Below are positions 1 through 11,123 of a DNA stretch of 40,744 bases, piece by piece (within the stretch, counting starts at the first letter, position 1; each line of letters begins with the position of its first letter). Location of the stretch: positions 1 to 40,744 of the forward strand of contig QXCR01000209.1 in NCBI GenBank assembly GCA_004380135.1. Reading direction: 5' to 3'. The position numbers and the translations under genes are program-made. Under the pieces are notes generated by a model, which worked only from the letters and a program-made list of their open reading frames with translations, searched no databases and was not told the DNA's origin. This stretch comes from Stemphylium vesicarium (Eukaryota; Ascomycota; Dothideomycetes; Pleosporales; Pleosporaceae).

Positions 1-2
1 CT

Positions 3-200
3 CAGCAGCCACGAAAGAAAGTTCATGTAAATCCAAATCAACGCTTTGCAGACATAGAAACAATTATGGTAGCAGTGCAGGCGTCTGCTCTTTTAGAGTT
101 ACAAAACAATAGTAACACTGCAGAAAAAGCAGCAGAGAGAGCAGCAGCTGAATCAGCAGCTCAAACTCTCCAGTCTATGTGTACAGAGTGGCAATTGTAA
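3..200 (+). mobile_element. C-terminal fragment of a pogo/Fot1-like DDE transposase
   Basis: The frame beginning at base 3 is open from the window edge to a TAA at 198-200 and gives about 65 residues. It starts with a basic stretch (QQPRKKV), followed by a motif of the form NPNQRFADIE and an alanine- and glutamate-rich helix. From memory, this resembles the tail of fungal pogo-family (Tc1/mariner superfamily) transposases, which often end with a basic 'RKRV..DPN..F.ni' segment after the DDE domain. The catalytic domain is outside the window, so the family call rests on the tail alone. The codons show no obvious excess of TA dinucleotides, so this copy does not look heavily RIP-mutated. It could instead be the end of another repeat-encoded protein. 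Confidence 0.5.
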
Positions 201-250
201 TTAGGTTCAATTAATTACGTTGATTTTTAATGGGTGGCTGGGTTCTGGGC

Positions 251-288
251 GGGTGGCCAGCTTCAGTGGGTGGCCAGCTTCGGTGGCC
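251..288. repeat. 17-bp tandem repeat, probable transposon subterminal repeat
   Basis: Two consecutive copies of a 17-base unit (GGGTGGCCAGCTTCRGT) lie at 251-267 and 268-284 and differ at one base. A partial third copy (GGCC) follows, and a related GGGTGGCTGGG sits just upstream at 232-242. The array starts about 50 bp after the transposase stop. That is where the terminal inverted repeat and subterminal repeats of a Tc1/mariner-type element would be expected. The partner terminus is not in the window, so the element boundary cannot be fixed. Confidence 0.5.
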
Positions 289-300
289 GCTAGCTTAGCC

Positions 301-3300
301 GTGGTGCATGTCGGGAGCCGGCGTCTTTGCGCTTTGCCGTAGCTCGACTTGATTTGGGCACCGCGATATGAGCCGATTTTCTGGTAGACTGACGGCGTCA
401 TCTAGACTTCCGCATTCTGTCAAGCCATGGTGATTCTGTATCCCCCCAAGGCGCCTGTCGCGTGTCGTCGTCGTGAGATCAAAGGGTCCACCTGGGCAGC
501 GTTGAGATTTTGCCCATCGTGGCGAAGCGCTTCGGATCGACCGCCAATCAACATGGGCCACCCCCGACACTCGCCATACCAACAACGAATAACCTTGCCG
601 CATCACACCAGAGTGTGATACCCGATTTTTACGGGCGATGCGATGCGGATGCGGGATCTTGAGGGCGCCAGTTGCCAGTCTCCGCTCTCTCGTGGCCCTC
701 AATAGTCCGGCCTTCTCTTCCGCCTATCTATCCGCCGCAGCCTTCTAATCGTCCGTAAAGACTTCCCCCTCTTCGCTACAACCTACCCACTGATGGTCGG
801 CAGCATATTGTTTCTTAGACGAAACAGGACACAGTAAGCGGTAATCCTAATATAGTCAGTCTACCACCGGGTACTTACGACTGCTACAACCGCGATTCAC
901 GCTACCCACACTACAAGGCCCGTCAAGACTGGGTATGCCTACGCGGGTGCATCGGACGATTATCCACTCCCGCCACGGACTGCGTGAAGCTGGAATTTCG
1001 CATAGGGTCAACTAAAACCTGCGCATAATAAACCTGGTCCCGGCCCACATCTTCATTACCTACCACCCTCTTCCCTGTCTTTCTCTTTCCACCCAGGTCA
1101 CCTCCCCGGCCACCTTTTCCTGACTCCTGGGACTGGCCACTGCATCAGCCGTTACGTATACCAACCGCTTAAACACTAATGATCCTTCGTCGGCAATGGC
1201 CCATCCTCTCAACTGCCTCCATGTGTCTAGCGACATGCACGCATCTCGTTTGCATATGGATGGTTGTTATCGTAGCTGGCTCGAGAAATTTTACTTCTTC
1301 AGCCCTCCACCAACACTGCGCTATCAGTCAACAGCAACAACAACAAAAGCTCCCGTCCTATCGCAATCAGTGCCGCACGAGCCCAGACAAGTGGGGTACG
1401 GCCTGAAAGATGTGACCCGCTAACCCCAGCGGTTAGATGACGAAGCTTCTCCTTCCCGTCTGGTCCCTGCTACAACATCTCATTGGATGACCACCACATG
1501 GCCAAGTTGATCGAAGTCCCCTTTCGTCTCTCAACACATCCTGGACTCCTCGGAAGCATGAATTTATGTCAACATGTCAGGACTAATTAAGACAGATACG
1601 CAAACTATTACGTTCTTCGTCTGATATTGCCCCCCAACACCCAGTCCTCGGTACGACTTCCAATTGCTCCGCCATACACTATCTTGTCACACTGCTTGGG
1701 ACTACAGGGTTCTTGGTTACAGCTACGACACTTTGCAGGCTAGATGATGGGAATAGCAAAGTTCGACGCCGCCCACCCTAAGTTAACATTACCTTTTCGA
1801 AGGGGCTACGATCGATCTCACAATCTCAAATAGTAGCGCATCAGATCCACAAACAAAACTCTCCATACCAAGCGAGAAAGTTTATCGCCACGATAAGTCT
1901 CAGCTCGGATAGACGCCGGGCGGGAAAAGCATTTGGGTTCGCACGCACCTCCGCGTGTTGACTCCACCCCAAGTTTCCCGGCCCGCTGGAACCATGGCGA
2001 ATGAATGCACGTTCCGGCGTGATGTGCATGACTACTATCGTGAATGGCTTGTATAGTTCACATCGCCGACATCGCAGAAGCCACACCCACCAACATCTTG
2101 TAGCCCTACATCGGCACTCGGGATTAGATGTTGAGCTCATCATCCAGCACCCAAATCACCGTAGATCATCTCAGTCTCATCACGCCTCCACATCCCTATG
2201 ACTCTTCTCGGAACGCAATCCGTCAAGCTGATTGTTTGGTCTCCTTTACGTTCACGCTCGCCATCAGAGGCATCACCCATGCGAGATCAGGACTATTACA
2301 CATGCTCTAGGGAACCGCTTCCCCGTGCTACGATGTGAGACGGTGCGTTGCTTCCATTTGAAAAGTTCTCGCCCCTACCTCCTGTGAGCGTTTAGAGGCC
2401 CCTGAAAGTCTCCTCCACAGGTCTTGTCCGTTTTGCCATCTTTGCGAGGCGTCATTCACCCTTTTCCGTCCGTCCCTCCAGCATGCCTTGGGGCCTTTTT
2501 TTATTTATCTTTTGGCCCTCGACAACCTATCTGCGCCCACTAGCAGCCTCTTCCATTCTCTTGTGCGACATAGCTCGGTTCGACAGCTCCCAGGTAACAA
2601 AGCTTCGTACGTGTGGCAACCGAAGTTAACCACGAGGATGTGAATCCTCTTCGACCACAGACCAATCAAACACTTTACTGTCCTTGCGTCGCATTTCGCC
2701 TCGAAAATTCCCCCATCTTCTTACCTCTACCGCTGCACTATGTCGGATTACCTGTCTATCATTCCTCGATCTTTGGCTCCGCGATGCACACTTTGCGTAA
2801 CGCATCGTGGCCCCTTTGTGCATCCTTGGCACGATTTCCTTCCCCATTGCTCGCAAGCTGGCCAGCTTTGTACGCGCAGCCATTTCAGTTTCGCAAATCA
2901 TATCGTCTTTCAGATACAGGCACTGCATCTGGCTGGGTGGCACTAAGGCTCACATGCGGGACTATTCCGCCATACCTGGGTATAACTTTTTCTCCGCCTG
3001 GCAGCTTTCCGTACACTTTGTTGCGACTTGACCCAAAGCGCAAGAGAACAGGCCCCCTCTGCTTCCAGTACGAGGTGTGTGGTTGGAATGCTTTGGAGCT
3101 CTAGCTTAGCAAGCTTGAACTTTAAATACGGCTGCTGACACTTCGGGATGCCCGCACGGGCCTAGCGCATTGAGTCGCTCAAGTACATCGCAGCCTACCT
3201 CATGTCGAGTTCAGCGTTACGCCATTATTGCAAGATGAGAGCGCAACTGCTTACGCTGACTTGTGCTAGCTACTGCACCAATAGTCGAAGATTGCTGCAA

Positions 3301-3624
3301 GCACGATCATTCGCTTTCGATATCGATCGCCCATATCATTGGTACGATGGAAACGGTAGTGAGATATGAGGCATCCCAGCTGATGGTGATCGGTTCTACG
3401 CGCTCCACGTTTTCAGGGTAATGTATGCAGCTGTCGAATCTATACCGGGAAGCTGCATCGCCTGCTGCATGACCTTCTCAAAAAGGAAATCCCTTGGATC
3501 CTACGAGTATCTTTTTATAACACAGCAGCACAGCACGATTGTGAAACCATTCCAGGCATCTCTTGTTCCTACCCCTCTTCCTCTGACCAACATTCTTCAA
3601 ATATCACACAAATCCTCTACAAGC
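301..3624. other. Gene-poor intergenic region (about 3.3 kb)
   Basis: I see no convincing gene here. The longest open frame on the plus strand (163 residues, 2613-3104) has no signal peptide, domain or codon pattern typical of the neighbouring genes. The region contains pyrimidine-rich stretches (around 1060-1110 and 2440-2530) like those near fungal transcription start sites. The last 110 bp form the promoter of the downstream monooxygenase, with a TATA-like TTTATAA at 3514-3520. Confidence 0.5.
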
Positions 3625-5594
3625 ATGGGATCAATCACCCCAAGTTCCGTAAACCTAGAGACCGATTTCCTCATCGTTGGTGCTGGTCCTGCCGGCGCAT
3701 CGCTAGCCTGTTTCCTTGCTTCCCACTCCCTCACTGGCATTCTGCTCTCCTCCGCCCCAGGCACTGCGTTCACGCCGCGTGCTCACCTCACCAATCCACC
3801 CGCGCTCGAAGCCCTCCGCGACTGCGACCCCTTCATATACGATGAATGTGTCCGTCTGGGCACCGCTGGAGATGCGATCAAGCACTATCGCTTCTGCGAA
3901 ACAATGGCCGGAGAAGAGTATGCGCGGAATATAGCGTGGGGACAAGGCGCGCGGAAGGGAGAGTACGAAGCAGTCAGTCCATGTAGGTATATGGACTTGT
4001 CGCAGAATCTACTTGAGCCTGTCTTGGTCAAATGGGCGAGTGGAAGAGGGTGGAAAGTCAGATTCGACACAACTCTTCTGACTTTTGTAAACGAGAGTGA
4101 TGCCGAAGAAGGGGACGAGAAACACTACCCAGAGAGTCTAGAAGGAGAAAGAAAGATACTCGCCACGGTAATGGACAATCTTACCGGTTTGCAGTACCAA
4201 ATCCGCACACGCTACCTCTTCGGCGCAGACGGTGGTCGCAGTACCGTTGCCAGCATCCTTGACCTACCTTTCACATCCATCCCTGGCGGCGGCTACGCAA
4301 CCAACGTGCTTCTCCGCGCCGACCTGACGCACCTCATGCAGCACCGACAAGGTAACTTGCATGTAGTTCTGCGACTGGAGAAGAACCATCCTTTTGTCTG
4401 CGTCGCGCGCATGGTGAAGCCATGGACAGAATGGATGTTTGTATTCCTACCCAAAGGGCCCACCGCGCCGATCCCTAAGCGAAGCTTCTTGGAGTGGGAA
4501 GATATCGCACGAGACATTGTTGGTGAGAATGTCGCTGTCAAAGTAATCGATGTGAGCGGTTGGGCCATCAATGAAACGAGCGCTGATGTGATTTCAAAAG
4601 GGAATGTGTAAGTACGCACTTTCCTCTCCCCGAAAACATGTTAAAGTCTACTAACATCATTACCACTTCCAGCTTCTGTCTCGGAGACGCTATACACAGA
4701 CACCCGCCTACCCTAGGTCTCGGCTCCAATACCTGCATCCAAGACGCCTTCAATCTCGCCTGGAAGATCTCCCTCGTCCACCGCAACCTCGCCGCTCCAT
4801 CCCTATTCAAAACCTATAACACAGAGCGGCAGCCCATCGCCGCCGCCCTGGTCACAGAATCAAACTTCATCCTGCGCCTCGACCTCGAACTCTGGGGCAG
4901 TATGGGCCTGCAACCATACATCCCCTCCCCCTCCCCCTCCCCACCTTTCCCCACCGCCACGACCAACACCAAAACCTCCCACTCAACCACCCAAGCCCTC
5001 CTAAAATCCGCCTCAGCGGAGGGAAAACAACGCCGCAAACAACTCTCAACACACATCCGCAGTCTCCACCGCGAACTCCACGCCCTCGGCACAGCAATGG
5101 GTCAACTCTACCCACCCTCCAGCACCGCAATCTACACCGCCGACGAACCAGCCCCCTTCGTACCCAGCCCCGGCGAACTCGCAAACCCTTACCAAAACTA
5201 CACGCCGTGCACGTACCCCGGCCGTCGTCTACCTCACGTACTTCTCGGTCCCGGCTCCCGCGTCCCCGGCCCGCTGACCTCAACGCTGGACATTGCTGGC
5301 AAAGGGGCGTTTTGCTTGTTCACGGGGATTGGGGGTGAAGGGTGGGTGAGTGCTGCGGCGGCGGTGCAGAAGAGGTTCGGAGTCAGGGTTACGGTGGCGA
5401 CGGTGGGGCGGGGCTGTATGTGGGCGGATACGTATTTGGAGTGGGAGGAGAAGAGTGGAGTAGAAGAGGATGGGTGTGTGCTTGTGCGGCCGGATTACTT
5501 TGTTGCGTGGAGGGCGTGGAGTAGCGGGCAGGAGGTGGGGAGGTTGGGGAAGGTTATGAGTGCCATTTTGGGGGTTGGTGGCGTTGGGTCTTGA
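3625..5594 (+). CDS. FAD-dependent aromatic monooxygenase (PheA/TfdB type)
   Basis: Predicted 634-residue flavoprotein hydroxylase of the class A phenol/2,4-dichlorophenol monooxygenase family. These enzymes use FAD, NAD(P)H and O2 to hydroxylate phenolic rings. Exon 1 is 3625-4607 and exon 2 is 4673-5594. The 65-bp intron has a GTAAGT donor, a perfect TACTAAC branch site at 4649-4655 and a CAG acceptor. Visible motifs are the dinucleotide-binding GAGPAG (about residues 19-24), GADGGRS (about 200-206), and GDAIHRHPP (about 332), which ends with LGSNTCIQDAFNLAWKI and contacts the FAD ribose. The last 150 residues look like the thioredoxin-like C-terminal domain, ending in a VLVRPD..VAWRA motif. 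An upstream in-frame ATG at 3423 exists, but the start at 3625 lies directly before the FAD motif and about 105 bp after a TATA-like box. The substrate is unknown. It is tail to tail with the GMC oxidoreductase. Confidence 0.85.
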
Positions 5595-5704
5595 TGAGTG
5601 AGAGGGGGAGATGTTATGGGAGAAATCGTGGGAAAGTTGGTGACAAGTCATATATTTCGTTGCCTCCAGTGTATATCTTCTCTTCCATCTTCTGTCGGCT
5701 TGCT

Positions 5705-7640
5705 TTACGCCCTAGATTTGATCAAATCCGCTGCTTTCTCTGCAATCGCATACATGGTAGCTTGCAAATGCGTCGCAGGAATCATGGGAATGATACTAGC
5801 ATCCACCACACTCAATCCCTCCACCCCATACACCTTCAACTCGTCACTAACACAACCACCCAGCTCCTCAGGCATCATACTGCATCCACCGCTCGGATGC
5901 GCAAACGTCGGTTGCAGCGACCCAGACGCAATCCCGCCCTCTATAATCTCCTCATCGGTCTGGTACTGAGTGCCCGGAGCCGTTTCAACAGGGTTGTACC
6001 GGGCAAGCTCTGGCGAAGCCCAATGCGCGCGGTTGTAACGTGTCAGCGCAACCATGACGTCGGCGTCGATGGGGTTCTGGAACGTGTTCCACTGCACGAT
6101 GGGGTAGGCGGAGGGGTCGGTCGTGTTTAGTGTGATGGTACCTCGCGACAAGGGCTTGTTGTTTGCGATGCCTGAGAAGCCCCAGGGCTGGATGACGAGT
6201 TCGCCGACGGCGGCGTCGACGCCGGAGAATTGGCGCGCGAGGATGTCACGCTGTGCAGTGAATCCGGAGAGAAGTTTCGAGTCGCTGGCGTAGCGTGCAG
6301 GTAGGTATGCTGAGGCGTTCTGGGAGCGAAGGCGGGATACGGTTGCGTTGAAGGTGTAGTCGAAGTGTTGGAGTGCGATGAAGACGAGGCCGTTGGCTTT
6401 GCCGACGGAGTAGGGACCGGTGCGCGAGTCTAGGTATTGCTTGTAGGCGGTCGCGTTGAAGGTCGCGTTCGTGTTGAGGGCGTTCATGTTCTCTGGGTCT
6501 AGATTCTGGAGATCGAAATTCATGTAATTGGCAATGTGGTCTTGGAAGTTGGACCCTACAGCACTGAGGTCCTAAAAGCAGACAGTGTTGATATAGCGTT
6601 GAGACAATGGTTTCTTCTCTTTTGACATACCTTTTTGACAGTTACGCCAGCAGCTTCAAGTACATCCTTGGGTCCGATGCCAGAGTACATGAGCAAGTGT
6701 GGTGTGAATACACCTCCTGCAGCAAGGATGACCTCTTTTGCCGCGAAAGCTTGAGTTTGGTGTTTGGTATCCTTTGGCGTGTACTTGACGCCAGCAGCCT
6801 TCAAAGTGCTGTTGTTGTCCTCCGAGAACGTGATTTCGTCGACATGTGTATTTGCAAGTAGCTTGAGGTTTTTCCGTGACACAATGGGGTCGTAGTAAGC
6901 CATTCGGGAGGTGCTGCGCGTAGCCGTCGCTTTGTTGACTGAGTTCGGCGACCAGTAGTGACCAACCGGCTCTGCAAAGCCTTCTTGAGGGTGGGGAATA
7001 TCTACATGGTCCCAGGCGTGGTAGATGGTCTTCATATCGGGGAATTGGTAGTCGGGAATTGAGACCTTCAGCGGGCCATTCCCGTACGCCTTTACGTCGT
7101 AGGTGATGCCGAACTCCTCGGTCGTCTCGTTGGATGGTGCATCGAAATGGTTACTCTTCATAAAGTACGGCTTCAGGCCCGCCCAATCCCAGCCTTTGTT
7201 TCCTAGCTCCGCCCAGGCATCGTAGTCGGCATTTGCGCCGCGGTCGAACTGCATGCCATTGACGAAAGAACCACCACCGACGACGTTACCCACGGTAACC
7301 AAGAAGGTCTGATTACCGAGGTTTGGGACGGGCGCGCTGTAAATGTCGTACATGTCTGCGAGATTCAGACCTCCCGAGTTGCCGGGTATGCTGGAAAGCG
7401 TGCTGTTGCTGAGGGCACCATTTTCGATAACCAGAACAGTCTCTGAAGTGATGTTGGTCGACTGTCATGTTTTTTTTAAGAACACATTGGCAACTTACTA
7501 GTCGGATCTTCACTCAGCCTATTCGCGACGACTAGGCCAGTGGTACCACCTCCGACAATAACATAGTCGTATGTAGTCACGTTCGTGGCGGCTGCCAACG
7601 CCGCCACTCCAAAGAGCGAAAGTACGACTAATGAGCTCAT
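5705..7640 (-). CDS. Secreted GMC-family FAD oxidoreductase
   Basis: Predicted 606-residue glucose-methanol-choline oxidoreductase (aryl-alcohol oxidase/glucose dehydrogenase-like, CAZy AA3_2 type), which oxidises an alcohol or sugar with FAD. Exons on the minus strand are 7640-7499, 7442-6631 and 6571-5705. The introns are 56 and 59 bp with GTAAGT..CAG and GTATGT..TAG borders. The N-terminus has a hydrophobic signal peptide (MSSLVVLSLFGVAALAAA), then the FAD-binding YDYVIVGGGTTG (to about residue 35) and RLSEDPTKTVLVIE across the first splice. The first GMC signature VVGGGSFVNGMQFDRGA is at about 101-117. The C-terminal domain has AHPSGGCSM (His about 543) and ATHLQAT (His about 586), where the catalytic His pair or His/Asn pair sits in this family. 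Many NxT/S sites fit secretion. The substrate cannot be read from sequence. Confidence 0.85.
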
Positions 7641-9403
7641 GTCGAATGGACTTCGTCGTCTAGAATTCCAGGTAAACAAACCCGTTTGGCCCCTCCGTGA
7701 ATTAAGACTGAACAAGAGTTGGAATGACCGACGAGGCGCGAGCGAGGGCGCGAAGGCCTAGTCGAGTTTTAACAATCCCCAATTCGAGGTGCGAAATGCG
7801 GTACCCGCAAGTGACAAAGCCTGGATTGCTGCAGCGTGCACTAGTGTCCGCACGTATCTTCACTCTGCCGACCTAGCAGAAGGGTACAAAAAGGACGATC
7901 TCGCACCATCAAGCAATGACTCGGGATGGCAGGTGGCCGGGCCAGCATGTGCCGTGTGTTCATGAACGGGAAGAGATACGCCGGTGACGATGTTAACATT
8001 TGATTGACAGGGCGGACAAATATGAACCTTGCATCTCCATCGTCTCCCTGAAGAAAGCTTGATGCGAGAAATTAGTGATTATACGGTCTGGACCCCAGGG
8101 TTCGCAGAGGAGTTCAGGGTCTCTCCGGCGCCTAAACGGGAACGGGAAGGTACAAGGCGGAGAACGTCAACGTCGTTACTCAAGAACACGCAATCTCAAT
8201 TCCATCTCACACTAGCACACCCATCTCATCGCTGCAGCGCAACACCCGGCCCCTTCGCTCTCCCAATAACCCGGACGTGGTCTCGATTGCCACGAGGCCT
8301 CGGAAATATTTCCCGCGGCTAGCATTCCGTATAGATGGGCCGAATCCATCGGGCTCCCCTGCATTACGGCGGGCTCGGCAGGAGCCTTGGTAATCGTTGC
8401 GAGTAGATCTCACGCCAGAGATACACCACATTTCGAATGGGTTATCTTCGGTTGAAGCCGCTGGGCGCGGATCGAGGCTGGTAGGCTATACCGGAATGGG
8501 ATGGCAGCTAGGGTGCTAGTGGACGTACGGCGGTATTCATCGGAGTATCGACGGTGCCTCCCCATCGCCCTCCAGGATGTGAACACACCAGACTGGAAGG
8601 TTGTTCAGACCCATTTCCTATAGCCCAAAGGTGTCTGGGCAAGGTGACGTATTTCGCCATCTGACATTGTGTTCCTAATTTACCTGCGCAGAAGTTACTA
8701 CCGGAATTGCCCTAGGAAACATCTCAGTTATTTCTCGCAGCGACCCCATATTGTTCGTAGGGTTACGCCGCGATATAGAAATGCGGGTCAAGCAATTTGC
8801 TCGCTTCACCGTCCGCGGTAATTCTATGGGTCGCAGTTCGCAAGCTCGCAAGGAGAATATCACTGTCTTCGGATAGGGCTTAGAAATGCTTTCCATTCTT
8901 AACGACTACAAGCTAGCGCTATCTCCAGCTCTGTTCCAACGAATGAGAAAGTTTGCTAAAGCAGCCGGAAGTAGCCTGCCTCTCACCCGATGCCACCGGT
9001 TGTAAGTATTTGATAGCAGCACAGTAGGTAAAAGCGTGGGGTAAGCTTAATGCTGAAGATTTCCTCGTATCAGAACCAGGAACGGTTACGAAAATACGGG
9101 TAGTCGACTTCCGAGCACCTGCTTCCTGCGCAATGTAACTCTTAGACTCGGAAATTTTCTTTCTACCTTAACCTAAGAAGCTGCGGCATCCTACAGCCGC
9201 CACCCCCGGCCACTGCTAACCCATTCTCGTATCCAGGAAACAAAGTGTTTTGCAATGAGTACCTTTGTCATTATCCTTCCTTGAAGGGCGGTCATCGTTT
9301 TTCTTTTCCTGGTGTTATTACTGCCCATGTGTCGATATATATACACATAGCATCGCTACCGACCGCTCCGCCACGGTCTGAAAGCAAACACCAGATTTCC
9401 ACC
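7641..9403. other. Divergent intergenic region between the GMC oxidoreductase and the receptor-like gene
   Basis: About 1.76 kb without a supported gene. Open frames here are short and carry no recognisable domain. It should hold the promoters of the two divergent genes. A TATATATA element at 9336-9343 lies 61 bp before the ATG of the receptor-like gene. Confidence 0.5.
9336..9343 (+). promoter_or_regulatory. TATA-like element of the receptor-like gene
   Basis: TATATATA lies 61 bp upstream of the ATG at 9404, preceded by a T-rich stretch. The spacing is plausible for a fungal core promoter. No transcription start data are available. Confidence 0.4.
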
Positions 9404-10828
9404 ATGGCCGGCAACATACCCTCGACAAGAGAATGGCCAAATCGAGGAAATGAGCTCATCATAACCGCATCCATCATGGCTACGCTATCTACACTCGTAG
9501 CCATGTGGCGTCTCATCGTGCGGTTTCGAATCAGCAAGTGGCTAGGAGTAAGCGACTGGCTCATGGCCGGAGGCGTAGTACGTACCCACAATCTCTTTCA
9601 AACCCATCCAACAAGCGCAGCTCAAGACGCATACAGTCAGACAAACAAACTAATATATCCCTTCCCAGATCCTAAACTTCGTGGCCTGCATCCCCTACGC
9701 CATCTTCGCAGCACAAGGTGGCCAAGGCCGTCTAATGGCAGACCCATGGTGGCTCAACCCAGCCCGAACACCCTACGAGCTACACATGATCTTCATCTGC
9801 CAGTGCCTAAACGTGTACGCTATGTTTCTGGTCAAGCTCTCCGTTTGCGTGTACCTGCTCGCACTGGACTTTGGCCGCAGCTACCGGATCCTGATCTGGA
9901 TATCTATCGTCGTAGTGGTACTATGCAATTTCGTCATGATGCTGATACTGCACTTTGCATACTGCCGGCCGTACTATTCACGATGGGATTTCAGTGTAAA
10001 AGGGGAGTGTTGGCCTGCGGAGGTTAGTGCCGCGACGGCGTATGTGCAGATTGCATCGAACATTTTTACAGACTTGGTGAGTCGTTTTTCTTCCCTCTTT
10101 CCCCTTACTTTTGGTGCATGATTCTCGAACTGGCAGAACTGACAGTCCGGTTAGATCTACGCTGCAGCTCCAATAATCTACCTCCGCCACGTCAAGCTCA
10201 GCAAGCAAACGCAATGGGGCGTACGCATCGTATTTCTCTTAACTCTCATGTAAGTGCGCATCCAACCAACCAACCGCCAACCAAACAAATCGATCTACAT
10301 ATAAGCAACTCCCTCCTTGCCCCCCTCCCCCCCCCAAAAAAAAGCAACAACACATCCTCCAAATACTTACCCCCCACTAGCGGCACCGGCATATCCATCG
10401 CCAAAATCCCCATAACAATGTCCTTCCTCCACACCGACGAATTAATGTGGGACGCCATCGACCTAAGCATCTGCAGCACAAACGAAGTCTGCGTCGGCAT
10501 CATCGTCGCCAATCTACCTCCGCTGCGCAAAACCATCCTCGGCCTACTCGCACACGTCGTCCCCTCTAGTTTCGCGACTACACTCGGTATCTCCAAGAAG
10601 ACGTCTGGCAGTCACTCTTACGGCGGGGCTTCTTACGGCGGCGGCTCCTCGCACTTTAGCTCCAAGCGGCGGACCAGGATCGAAGACGACACTGATGATG
10701 AAGACCAGCAGGGCATTTTGGAGTTGGAGGAGAGGAAGCATAATTCGGGCATTGTCAAGACGACGCATGTCAGTGTTTGTGGGGATGCGCGGTCTGCGCG
10801 GACGGTTTCGGTCAGGGAACATGTGTAA
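9404..10828 (+). CDS. Seven-helix integral membrane protein (PTH11/rhodopsin-like fungal family)
   Basis: Predicted 374-residue membrane protein of the fungal 'rhodopsin domain' family, which includes PTH11-like G-protein-coupled receptors of ascomycetes. Exons are 9404-9577, 9669-10076, 10155-10249 and 10381-10828. Introns are 91, 78 and 131 bp with GTACGT, GTGAGT and GTAAGT donors. The start has a good context (CACCATGG). Several hydrophobic helices are visible: LIITASIMATLSTLVAMW, the AMFLVKLSVCVYLLAL segment, IWISIVVVVLCNFVMMLILHF, and one before the polar tail. Family-like features are a WLGVSDWLM segment after helix 1, a cysteine at the end of the fourth helix (HFAYCRP), and a long soluble C-terminal tail rich in Ser, Gly and acidic residues. 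No CFEM domain is present, so it resembles the shorter non-CFEM class. The ligand is unknown. The third intron contains C and A homopolymers. Confidence 0.75.
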
Positions 10829-10991
10829 AGTTGAGAGAAAGAGAGAGAGACGCAGGAGGAGATGATGATGAACAAGACACGAGTCTGCTAGTCTAGTCTA
10901 GTTTGGAACGAGAATGCGCTGTGCGCACCCCCATCCACATATGGAGTTTCTATGGAAAAAGGATCAGTGTAACTTTCTTGTGTACTGCAAC

Positions 10992-11031
10992 ATTTGTTAT
11001 TGTTGTTGTTGTTGTTGTTGTTGTTGCTGCT
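10992..11031. repeat. (TTG)n microsatellite
   Basis: A run of TTG/TGT triplets with a TGC near its right end lies in the 295-bp spacer between the receptor-like gene and the convergent PEX20 gene. It is probably in a 3' untranslated region. A short GA-rich tract lies at 10835-10870. No gene is seen in this spacer. Confidence 0.75.
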
Positions 11032-11123
11032 TCTTAATACCACCGCGAACAATATCTATCCCTACCATCTACTCCCTCACATTTCGCCCTGCCCCGCCAA
11101 ACTCCAGATCCAGATACCTTCAC

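Noticed and set aside
2570..2595. Possible tRNA B-box (GGTTCGA)
   Set aside because: No matching A-box or cloverleaf could be built around it; no tRNA or rRNA gene was found in the window.
2613..3104. 163-residue frame in the gene-poor stretch
   Set aside because: No recognisable domain, several competing frames of similar length on both strands, poor start context.
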